Source: Micrasema longulum (Eukaryota; Arthropoda; Insecta; Trichoptera; Brachycentridae). Taken from it: a DNA stretch of 64,000 bases. Positions 55,774-64,000 of the stretch are shown here, in pieces; within the stretch, counting starts at the first letter, position 1, and each line of letters opens with the position of its first letter. Location: positions 124,001 through 188,000 of the forward strand of contig JAGVSM010004547.1 of assembly GCA_022494885.1 (NCBI GenBank), read 5' to 3'. The translations under genes and the position numbers were made by a program. The notes beneath the pieces are model-generated. The model ran no database searches and was not told the origin of the DNA. It worked only from the letters and a program-made list of their open reading frames with translations.

Positions 55774-56503
55774 TAGGGTTGTCCTCTGACAAAAAAAACC
55801 GGACAAGATTTAAAAAAATATTATTTAATGACAAAACAAAAGAACAAACTACACAAAAGTAATCTTAATATATAAATCTATTTTTCAATGTATTTTGCAT
55901 TCGATGCCCACTGCTTTTAATACAATTTTATTGCCCGAGATTGCATCTCTAAATTCAGTGCAACTTGCATTAATATTGAGAAAAATGCACAGTTCACTTC
56001 TAACGGTGTTTACGGCCAAACGATTTCTTTCAACTGACCATAAAGTCTTCATCGCGCTGAATATTCTTTCTACAAAAGCATTCGATATGGGTATGCTACA
56101 TACGTATTGTACGATTTTCAACAAATTCGGTGCTGCTTCCGTATTGAAAAATTTGCACTACATTTTAATGGAGGTGCCTTCGGCTTCGAGTGAAGGAAAA
56201 ACACTTTCAAGTGCAGCCAGTTCTTCATAAATATTTTCAGGGGGAGTTTGCTGCTTCCATGGAGATAATGACCATAACTCAACACGGAACACGGATGGCG
56301 GGCGGCGGGGGGCATCTGCTCGTCGAGCACCAGAGTTAGCGGTGCCGCGCCGCGCCGGGTTTTTTTTCAGCCCAAGTGCCAAAAATTACACGAGTTTTTT
56401 AAAACCGAACCATCTTTTGTCCGGTTTACCAAGGTTTTGTTGACCGGACAGACCGGAAAAAAAACGGACTGTCTGGTCAGAAACCGGACATCTGGCAACC
56501 CTA
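55774..56503 (-). mobile_element. hAT transposon derivative, 730 bp, with 8-bp TSD
   Basis: The ends are TAGGGTTGTCCTCTGAC at the left and CCGGACATCTGGCAACCCTA at the right (TAGGGTTG inverted repeat). The flanks are GCCGTATC at 55766-55773 and 56504-56511, an exact 8-bp duplication diagnostic of hAT elements. Repeated ACCGGAC motifs lie near the ends, as usual for hAT subterminal sites. Only the transposase C-terminus remains, so this is an internally deleted copy. Confidence 0.93.
55885..56270 (-). pseudogene. hAT transposase C-terminal dimerisation region, broken
   Basis: From about 56270: ENIYEELAALESVFPSLEAE, a stop, CKFFNTEAAPNLLKIVQYVC, then SIPISNAFVERIFSAMKTLW and ERNRLAVNTVRSELCIFLNI to a stop at 55885. 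IPxSNAxVERxFSxMKxxW(T/S)xxRNRL is the hallmark of the hAT C-terminal domain (Dimer_Tnp_hAT), which dimerises the transposase and contributes the last catalytic Glu. The zinc finger, the RNase-H fold and the insertion domain are missing. Confidence 0.9.
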
Positions 56504-56511
56504 GCCGTATC

Positions 56512-56937
56512 TGATATTTGAGGGCATTGGAAGCAAAGATAGCAAGCTCCCGTTTTGGTGTTTTCGAGAAAAATGATAAAAACTGCTACACTAATGCCAA
56601 AGAGAGTCTTCATGTTAGAAATGTTATTTCCACTGAACTCAAACTTTATTAGAAACACGAATTCAAAAAACTTTCTTAATATTTGTATGGCACGGCCATT
56701 TTGAAAATTTAAATCTCAAGCCTGTCATTGGTCAAATAAAATGGCTGATGGATATTGCTGTGCTTCCAAACACTATTTTCAAACCATCAGAAGTATGATT
56801 TTAAACTACATTTGCAACTCAACTCGTGATTTTAATAAAAATAAAGTTGATAAACTACAGAATGACGTCATAACCAAAAGAAATATTTTTTTGGAGGTTG
56901 CTATCTTTGCTTCCAATGCCCTCATTTGGCAAATATC
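56512..56937. mobile_element. Inverted-repeat element hosting the hAT insertion
   Basis: GAGGGCATTGGAAGCAAAGA then TAGCAAGCTCC (56520-56550) is mirrored by GGAGGTTGCTATCTTTGCTT then CCAATGCCCTC (56893-56923), about 30 of 31 bases. The direct repeat CGCGTTGCC at 55751-55759 and 56937-56945 may be its target duplication, which would place its left end just before the hAT copy. No transposase. An 83-codon plus-strand frame across it has no domain. Confidence 0.65.
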
Positions 56938-56945
56938 GCGTTGCC

Positions 56946-57500
56946 CTCAAATAGAGATAGCAAATCACGATACATATGGAAAAATCGTGTGAAAGAGAGA
57001 TAAACATAGTTCCTCAGTCCATATTTCTGCGTAGCTCGTGACCATAACTATGACACTGGATGAATGTTATTCTTTATGTACTTTAAAATTAAAGTGTACT
57101 TTAAACATAACACGTTTGCGACTTATTCATTAAATTGAAATAACACATTCTGTTCTGTTCTGTTATTTTGATACTCATAATTGCAATGCAATTGAATAAA
57201 AAATAAATACAACCTTCGGTCAAAGAGGATTGACCTACTACTCGAAAAGTGTACAATCTACTTCCATTATTCATAAGGACAATTAGTAAGTTCTCACAAT
57301 ATTAAATTGCTATTAAGAAATGGATGGTGGAGGTGGGTAGCGCACGGATCGATGAGTGGATCAAGCCAAATAGGTAAAATGTATGCACTGTTTATGAAAA
57401 AAAATTAATTGGTCTATATAAATTGGTTATATTTTTTAGGAATATTTTTGTTTTTTATTGTTTATTATGTTAATTATAATTAGGTTAATTGGATTAATTA
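56946..57500. other. No recognised gene
   Basis: AT-rich. Nothing identified beyond short repeats such as GTTCTGTTCTGTTATTT. Confidence 0.5.
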
Positions 57501-57504
57501 CGTT

Positions 57505-58075
57505 TTTTTATTGTTATTATTATCCCCGATCACTGGACTACGCAGTTTTTATCAGGTCATGGTAAATTTAATCAAAAATTATTTGTTTTTAATATTGTTG
57601 ACTCCTCTTCGTGCTGTTGCGGATATCCTAACCAATCTTCTGAACACATCCTCTGGTCTTGTCCCTTTCCCCTTCTCTATGATTACCGAATGGAGCTTCT
57701 CGCTACTATCCGTGGCATACAGATATACAGATCTTGTGGCTTCCAAAAAGAATTTCAAGTCTTTTAAAAAGTTTCTTTCAGCACAAAGATGCTAAGGCTA
57801 CCAGATTTCAGAGAGCTTCTTCGGGCAGCTTTTCTCGTTTGACAATGAGCAAATTTTCCGTGTATGTTGGCACTGCCAAGGAGAATTATGTCCTCAGATG
57901 CGGTGGGCGGTATGTGGTGGGCAAGCTGTGTTATTATTATGTTAACTTTGTTAAATAGCTAATCTTAGACATGTTTCACATTTTGTAATGTTTCCCTCAG
58001 CACGGGACACCTCAGTAAGGGAACATTATTATGTATAAAAAAAAGAATACAAACAATGTAAAAGTATAAATAAAT
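57505..58075 (+). pseudogene. LINE ORF2 C-terminus and 3' UTR, family L-CGY copy 2
   Basis: Frames at about 57610-57730 give CGYPNQSSEHILWSCP, the Cys/His (CxnHxxxxC) motif at the C-terminus of many LINE ORF2 proteins, followed by FPLYDYRMELLATI-type sequence in damaged frame. The 3' UTR has CAGCACGGGACACCTCAGTA and ends TAAATAAATAAATAATT. The first 60 bp (CCGATCACTGGACTACGCAG) match the end of M4 copy 2, inverted. Confidence 0.7.
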
Positions 58076-58370
58076 AAATAATTAAAGAATTTTATCATTA
58101 TACAGACCGCAATTTTTCTTCGTAGCGTCACTTCTGATAAAGCTGAGAAAGTCGTCCGTTAGATATGAAAAGTGAGGTAGGCTATTACCCACGAATTGAA
58201 ATGCCATCGACTTCGCGCTTGTAACGCGTCAATTTAATTATACGTATTTGGATGGGGATTTATATGTTTGTCGAACCTGTAACAGTTTGTAACATTCGAT
58301 TGAAAGAACAATGTCTCACCATCAGTGGCAGGGACGGGGGCTGGGGCGGGGAGGCTCCGCCCTCCGGCCC

Positions 58371-58457
58371 CTAGGGCGGCAGACCGTGCACACGTGCGGA
58401 CAGGAAGTTGTGGAGGATGAACACGGCTGGCTTGGGGCTTCCGTCCATGTCAAGTTC
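58371..58457 (-). CDS. Putative 3'-terminal coding exon of an unidentified host gene
   Basis: On the minus strand TATATTTCTACAG (acceptor, 58470-58458) is followed by GAACTTGACATGGACGGAAG. In phase 0 this encodes 28 residues, ELDMDGSPKPAVFILHNFLS then ARVHGLPP, and a TAG stop at 58373-58371. Third codon positions are strongly GC-rich (GAC, GGA, AGC, CCC, AAG, GTG, TTC, ATC, CTC, CAC, AAC), unlike the AT-rich surroundings, and GC-rich presumed 3' UTR follows. An alternative phase (NLTWTEAPSQPC..., about 45 codons to a TGA at about 58325) is also open, but its codon use is less convincing. The gene is unknown; upstream exons should lie on the minus strand beyond 58.5 kb, possibly outside the window. 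Confidence 0.6.
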   Translation of the reverse strand, partial: ELDMDGSPKPAVFILHNFLSARVHGLPP

Positions 58458-58464
58458 CTGTAGA

Positions 58465-59275
58465 AATATACATTATACATATATAATAAAATATGAAAAT
58501 CATTACGCACTGCTCTGTCGTTATATTATATATACAAATATAATTATTATGCCTTAGTAATTTTAAAACTATGTTTTATTTTCTTTTTACATTAATGAGC
58601 CTTAAAGGGTTTTTTGAAACATTACAAAATCAAATGCAAAGAAACAAAAGAAGCAAAAGAAGATACAGAAAAAATAAAGAAAAGCAATAGTATTATTGAG
58701 ATAGTGAAAAAAAGCAATAGGTCGATAATTATAATTTAGAATGAAAATACTTGACGGAACAAATGTTTGGATTAACTATATTGGATACAAAATACTGTTT
58801 GTTTGGATACTACAGTTTCATTGATTTTTAAATGCTTTTGTGATATTCAAAAAAGGTTTAATAATGAATTAATCATTCATAAGAAATGGTGTCATATTAA
58901 AAAACTTAATGTTTATTTATCAAAAGAAAACAACAGTCATTGTAACAAAAAAATTAAATATTAACAAATAAACCAAAATTATAGGCCAATAATAGTTTTC
59001 TTTATATAACTTAATACAATGCCAAAAAATAAAAAAATAGCATACCCGATAAGGATATATGATGTTATATTATCACGAATAATATTATCAAGGGCATAAC
59101 TTTCGATATTTATTCCAAAATAATACCGTTGTAATAAGAAAAGAAGCTCCGTAATATTTTGTAAATATTTTTTTAATAATACTTCAAACAAAATAAAACT
59201 TAACCAAATAATATTATTTATTTGAACAAAAAATATTTCTTTATGTCTTCTTAAAATTTGATTTGGAATAATTGG
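58465..59275. other. AT-rich DNA, presumed intron of the minus-strand gene
   Basis: No further exon, frame with a domain, or repeat copy recognised. Confidence 0.45.
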
Positions 59276-59276
59276 A

Positions 59277-59657
59277 AATGAGGAACTTCGGCCCTACAGG
59301 AAATTGGATACAATAAATATTTTCTTGCGCGCGGTAAAAATTAGAGCATTAAATTGTACGGCAAAGTTTCTTAAAAATGTAGGAAAAAAAATAAAAATAT
59401 TTAAATAAAAACGCACTACTTTGATAGACGTCACGTGAAATCTGTGAAGTATATCCGGTTGACTTACCGTAAACGAAGTAATGGAAAGAACTAACAGAGA
59501 ACAACCTCTGACGTCACATGAGGAGTTATTTCAGAAATACAAAACTTAAAAAAATCATAACTCTGATAATAGGATATATGAAAAAAAAAATTGTCTTAGT
59601 TTAATAGTCTATTAACAAATATAAAAAATTTTAAAAAAGACACTGAATTTCCTCATT
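59277..59657 (+). mobile_element. MITE family M2, copy 6 (complete, 381 bp)
   Basis: Starts AATGAGGAACTTCGGCCCTA and ends CACTGAATTTCCTCATT; the ends are inverted repeats of about 15 bp (AATGAGGAA.TTC). Inside are GGAAATTGGATACAATAAAT, TGCGCGCGGTAAAAATTAGA, AGACGTCACGTGAAATCTGT, CCTCTGACGTCACATGAGGA and ATAACTCTGATAATAGGATA. This copy defines the family boundaries. I see no clear target duplication. Confidence 0.85.
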
Positions 59658-59659
59658 GC

Positions 59660-61318
59660 GCACTTTAGTCCTACTTACGACGACAGTATTTTGGAATAGA
59701 TTAATGTTACATATGAATAAATGGAAATTACAATCACTAGGCTATCATAATTTTGAGATGTTTTATAAACTTATGAACAGTATGAAATTTCAAAAAATAG
59801 TAAGCATTCAAGCATCGTACAGTCAATTCAAATATTTATTACACTTTACTTATGTGTGATTTTGTGTTTACTTGGTTCTCTGACAGGCACTAACACGCTA
59901 ACATAGGCTTCGAACGCACTGTACGAGTACGCGTAATTTTTTTGTTTCTATTCATATTCTGTCTTTATTTTTATAAACATTCAAAAAAATATTATATACA
60001 CGTGTTTCAGGGCCAGAACTCAAAACTTCAGAGGAACATTCCTCATGATAAACTGAAAAAAAAAATCCTCATATTTGTTTTCCAAAAACTCTTTGTTTTA
60101 ATTATTTGAAAACATAGTAAATCCTTAATTTCTCTGACTAGCATCCCATCCACTAACCCCTACTCCTCTCCTACCCAGTCGCTTCCCTTGTCCGCGTCCG
60201 GTGCGATACGTTGGTCAAATACGTTTTTTATCTGAAATTTTTATTAGAGGCTTCATTTTCAAATTATAAAAAAAACATAAAAAGAGTTTTTGGACAAAAA
60301 AATTAGGATTTAAAAAAAGTTTACTTTGAGAAATGTTATTCTGAAGTTTCGCGGTCTGGTCCTATAACACCGTGTATAAGTCACCCATATACGTATAAGA
60401 CAGGTATTGGTTTATATATTTGAAGTATGTTATTTTTACTTTATTCATGACATACATAAATTATTTTCCTTTTAAAATTTTATTTGCACACATTGTTTAA
60501 TTATTTTTTTATATCTAAATATGTGTTTTATATAAAACTGCTATGTTATATATGTATAGTATTTATGTAAAATAATACTTTTATATTTAAGTTTTTCACA
60601 TTATATTGAAATGTTTATATTATTTTTAATGTGTATCTTTTTAAGGTAAAAGGCACTGCGTGCCGTGTATATTAATAAATAAATAACATTCGCTCTGCAC
60701 TGCCTTTTACTGAAATAAAAAATATATTATTTGTACATACTAATTTAATTTCCATACAACTCTATTTTAACACACACTTTCATTTCTTAATTTATTAATC
60801 TTCTTCATTTCTTCATTTATCAATCTTCTCATTCTTGGGTGCAATGATTCTAACTTTTCTACGTTAATTTTTAAGTGGTTACGTGATTACGATTTAAACA
60901 TGGTTACGTGAGTTACGTCTTACATTTTACTATAATAGTGAATAAAAAACCAGTATGAATAATATTTTATACTCAAGTACTTTGATGAAGTTAATTCACT
61001 AACGAAATAATTTCACGTCGAGTTTATTAGAGCATCAAATAATATTATACATTAACCCCTAAGAGATATTTCTGAGCGAGATAACAAGGCGTTAAATGCT
61101 GAGTTCGCAAGAAGCAAGTACATAGTACGAGATACGCAGAGCCGTAGTTTGGTGTAAATGGTGCTAAGAACGTCTTCAACAGCCGACCGGGGAAGACTAG
61201 ATAAGTATAGTAACAATGTTGGAACAAAACACTTTAAAACAGATGTCGAAACTTTCATTTTATATAACGCGGGAAGTCTGTACTAACAACGCACTAGTAA
61301 CTATAATTATACATTTTA
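59660..61318. other. No recognised gene
   Basis: AT-rich with small frames only. A TAATAAATAAATAAC stretch at about 60672 may be a LINE tail. Overlapping minus-strand frames at 61045-61258 have no domain. Confidence 0.45.
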
Positions 61319-61319
61319 A

Positions 61320-61510
61320 GTTTTTTTAAAGGTTTGTTTTTTTACTATTTATATATACTTTTTTTTAAATTAAATCTTTTACTTTGTTTTTTACAATGTT
61401 TTTTTTATTTGAACAAGGTATTTTGCTATCTTTTTTTTATATGGTTTTTGCTACATATATATTTTTTTGTACTGCGTCTTTTTTATTTGTTTTTTTATTT
61501 TTTATTAAAA
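61320..61510. repeat. Degenerate T-rich tandem array, part 1
   Basis: Irregular repeats of TTTTTTACTATTT, TTTTACTTTGTTTTTTAC and TTTTTGCTACATA. The 65-codon Phe/Leu/Tyr frame across it is a repeat translation. Confidence 0.6.
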
Positions 61511-61729
61511 ACAAATAAAAATACAATATAACAACTAAATACAATTTTTTACATTAATCAAATACATATATTTACATTAACGTTTCCCATTACGTAAAAT
61601 AAATAAACAATTCTTGTGTACATAATGGGGAGTGACGTTTTACAATAGTTTATTTTATTTTAATTAATAATATTTTTAGAATAACATAAATAAATTACAA
61701 AAAAGATATAAACGATGTTTTCAAACAGT

Positions 61730-61935
61730 GATACATAAAGAAGAATTATAGATGTATTTTTTCACTTCATTCTTAAATATATTGTATTCCTGACTGTACT
61801 TTTTATTATCTTTGTTCATTTCATTAAAGAAAAAGATTCCTCTGTAAGTATAATGATGTTGTGCAGTAGTTGTTTTTAATTTAGGAATTAAGATATTACC
61901 ACCTGTTCTAGGTCTCGTACTTACGTTTTGAGACC
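61730..61935 (-). pseudogene. LINE ORF2 C-terminal fragment
   Basis: On the minus strand: RTGGNILIPKLKTTTAQHHY then TYRGIFFFNEMNKDNKKYSQ, then YNIFKNEVKKYIYNS. This matches the last part of L-YGI type ORF2 proteins (compare RHYTF ... KWIAKM at 26340-26560). Confidence 0.7.
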
Positions 61936-62139
61936 TAGAAATACTACTATTTATTTTATCTTTATGTATTTAAAGCAAAAAATTATTTTTCTATAGCAAT
62001 TTTATATCTAAAACCTTTTTTTTTTAATAATTGAACAGTGGGAAAAGTATACGGTTTTTTCAAAATAATTTTTATAATTTATTTTTGAATTTTTTCAACC
62101 GGTTAAATATTTGTTTTAAAAGCACCTTTTTACACTAAG

Positions 62140-62275
62140 CTTTTTTTTTAAGCACTGTTTTACTTTGTTTCTTACTATGTGTTTTGTATTTACTACGTAT
62201 TTTACTGAGTTTTTAAATATGGTTTTTTACTATATTTTTGACTATGTTTTTTTACTATGTATTTACAAAAAAATT
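62140..62275. repeat. Degenerate T-rich tandem array, part 2
   Basis: About eight irregular units of TTTTTACTATGT / TTTACTACGTATTTTAC type, the same style as 61320-61510. It directly precedes the open frame at 62282 and could act as a pyrimidine-rich tract. Confidence 0.65.
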
Positions 62276-62281
62276 GTCTAG

Positions 62282-62599
62282 CAGCATGCTTTTAGAGTAT
62301 TTTTGCAAGTGCAGCAGTGGTTGAATAACCGACTGCCATCTGAAAAGTGGGGGTCGATACCAGGTAACGATGGAACACTGGAGCCCCTATCAACAAAGGA
62401 CTATGCCGCACTTGACTATCTTGAACACCATTTTTTTATGGATGTGCGTCTGGTTGTGAAGGACGAAGTGGATGTCGAAAGGCCGGGACAAAATGCTTTT
62501 AAGCCTGCGGCAACTTCCTGTCAAGGAACTTGTACAAACGGAATTCCACCAGAAGACGAGGAACTCGATGAGGATTTTTTGCCAGCAGATGAATTTTGA
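62282..62599 (+). CDS. Unassigned acidic open frame, possibly a terminal exon or transposon ORF end
   Basis: A frame opens after TAG at 62279-62281 and runs about 105 codons to TGA 62597-62599. It has no ATG near its start, but an acceptor-like TTGTCTAG lies just before it. The predicted peptide includes VQQWLNNRLPSEKWGSIPGN, TLEPLSTKDYAALDYLEHHF, VRLVVKDEVDVERPG, and an acidic end PPEDEELDEDFLPADEF. Codon choice and GC content look coding, unlike the flanks. I do not recognise the family. The acidic tail and isolated setting suit either the last exon of a plus-strand gene or the C-terminus of a DNA transposase. Confidence 0.4.
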   Translation, partial: QHAFRVFLQVQQWLNNRLPSEKWGSIPGNDGTLEPLSTKDYAALDYLEHHFFMDVRLVVKDEVDVERPGQNAFKPAATSCQGTCTNGIPPEDEELDEDFLPADEF

Positions 62600-62604
62600 A
62601 CTTA

Positions 62605-63780
62605 AAATTATTCAGATTTTAAGAAAGGGTACTATTGTTTTTATATTCATATAAACCTACTATTTAATGTAAAAAGTAAGTTTTAGCCGTGTACCTACTA
62701 GGACGAAAAATCTTCAATATATGATTTTTCATGATTTTTTTGTATTTTGTCTGCCTTGTATCTCCGGAAACATTACTTCTTTAAAAAAATACAAGTGAAT
62801 TTTTTTATAGATTATTTTAATTACTACAGGGTATTCGTAAAACATTTTTCGCTAGGACTGATAGTTTCGGAGATATTTGAGAAAAACCGTGAAAAAGAAC
62901 CTTTAACCCACCTCCCCCCCCTGCCCTTAGCGGACCCGCAACCCTCATGGACTTTAAGTATGTTATGCAGTAGCTACCGACAAACGATCATGCCAAGTAT
63001 CAAAACTCCGGGCTTTTTTTCCTTCGAAAAGTCTAATTTGCCTGGGCTATAATGTTTAGGTGAAACTTTAATTTGGCCATACAGATTTTTTGTCGTTTAT
63101 TTAGCTTCCAGCTTTTATTAGAGCTCGAGTACGTGTGGCATAAACCTTGGGATTTTTTGCATCTAAACTACATACTCGGATTAAGTTGATGTCGTCAAAT
63201 GTCGCTTAAGCTCCTATGGCTATCAGCGCCTCACATTATATCATAACTTCTTACTGCCTTATTCAAGAAATTGTTTAAATGGATTTAATTGTGTGCATAT
63301 TAATAAGCTAATGACAGGTGCTTGAAAATTATATCCTTATCATATAGTTAAATTCGAATTCGCTGTCAAACGAAAATTAAGAATAGTTTAATTTACTTAA
63401 TAATTGGTCGCTTCACTGATGAAACAATCTTAGAAAGCGTTTTATAAAATATTCGATTCCGTAGTAGTAATAAAATAGTTAATTAAACAAACAAAAACTC
63501 TGAGGGCCGCGATTATGAACGGCTATCTTCATCGGTATACCTTATAATCAAAAATAAATGGGAATTTGGCAAAATACTCGCCATTTGCGACGATACGTTG
63601 ATCCCAACGCTTTGTCCAATCCAATTGTCCATGCACTTTTCATAGGCCTGCAAAGGTTTGGCTTTTAGCTCTCGCAGTGAATTCTCTTTTATGCCATCAC
63701 TTTATTTACTAATTTAATTTAATTTATTGTGTTTATGGCTTATTTGGTGCCATGTCATAATAGAGGCAATCAACTGGTAA
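62605..63780. other. Mixed repeat-like DNA without recognised gene
   Basis: At 62840-63040 a block (AGTTTCGGAGATATTTGAGA, CCACCTCCCCCCCCTGCCCT) looks like dispersed insect repeat DNA. At 63505 is the GGGCCGCGATTATGAACGGC module shared with 44347 and 50986. No coding exon seen. Confidence 0.4.
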
Positions 63781-63784
63781 AGAA

Positions 63785-64000
63785 TTGACGATGTTAGGAT
63801 TCGTTCTGCGTACTGCCGGGGTTTTCAACAATACCCGCGTGCTGAGAACTCTTTACAACTCCTTGGTGCGGAGTAAACTCGAGAGTGGTTCGATGATTTA
63901 GGGGCCTCTCTGAAGTACTCTCTTATGATAGAGAAAATCCAAAAGAAGTTTCTAAGATATCTCTACATGAGAGAGTGCGGGTATTATCCTTGGTTCTAGC
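63785..64000 (+). pseudogene. LINE ORF2 fragment after the RT core, cut by window edge
   Basis: The plus-strand frame gives MLGFVLRTAGVFNNTRVLRT then LYNSLVRSKLESGSMI, a stop, and after a frame change MIEKIQKKFLRYLYMRECGY. This is the same region of ORF2 as at 1-235, in another LINE of the CR1/Jockey group. At least one stop and one frameshift are present. Confidence 0.8.

Noticed and set aside
1..64000. CRISPR arrays, prokaryotic operons, endogenous viral genes
   Set aside because: No regularly spaced identical repeats, no tight co-directional gene sets, and no recognisable viral structural or replication genes; all RT sequence is of non-LTR type.

Overview
This is AT-rich, non-coding, repeat-dense eukaryotic DNA, most likely from a lepidopteran insect. 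The order is inferred from many GTAGGTAGGTA/ACCTAC tracts, a Helitron ending in CCGCTAG|T, several non-LTR retrotransposon 3' tails, tRNA-derived SINEs and very AT-rich background. There is no operon, CRISPR array or prokaryotic gene. I see one credible host coding exon: a short 3'-terminal exon on the minus strand near 58.4 kb, with a clear splice acceptor. There is also one unassigned open frame on the plus strand near 62.4 kb. The window is probably intron or intergenic DNA, and almost everything recognisable in it is a transposable element.

Layout. 0-5 kb: a LINE reverse-transcriptase fragment cut by the left edge, then a piggyBac-like element (2406-4928) bounded by TTAA and carrying other insertions. 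5-12.5 kb: head-to-head mariner relics, SINE pieces, a CA-rich microsatellite, a LINE C-terminus and a candidate TA-flanked DNA transposon (11587-12496) with a long internal hairpin. 12.7-18.4 kb is the most interesting part: two different Transib-superfamily (RAG1-like) transposons, A (12727-15424) and B (16754-18361), each with terminal inverted repeats, exact 5-bp GC-rich target-site duplications (CGGCG and CAGCG) and degraded minus-strand transposase genes. The ends of A begin with CACAGTG, the V(D)J recombination-signal heptamer, and an A-rich nonamer-like block follows after 23 bp. A and B share a phase-1 intron at the same codon position.

18.7-26.8 kb: a foldback MITE, a 902-bp Helitron (19712-20613), two tandem SINEs, an AGCCGGTAAC minisatellite found on both sides of a LINE tail, and a 262-bp MITE with 34-bp inverted repeats. 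26.8-37.6 kb: mostly low-repeat DNA with scattered MITEs and one LINE C-terminus. 37.6-43.5 kb: an R1-clade-like reverse transcriptase relic (38577-39945) and LINE tails. 43.5-54.8 kb: short repeats, with a low-repeat block at 52.2-53.4 kb. 54.8-58.1 kb: a foldback MITE, a SINE, a 730-bp hAT derivative with an exact 8-bp duplication nested inside another inverted-repeat element, and a LINE 3' end. 58.3-64 kb: the terminal exon, a complete MITE, T-rich arrays, the unassigned frame and a LINE fragment cut by the right edge.

Three short families recur and explain much of the anonymous DNA: family M2 (about 380 bp, ends AATGAGGAAATTCAGTG, contains GACGTCAC), family R8 (about 130-170 bp, at least eight copies), and foldback family M4. 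All identifications come from reading the sequence and from knowledge of the families; no database search was run.
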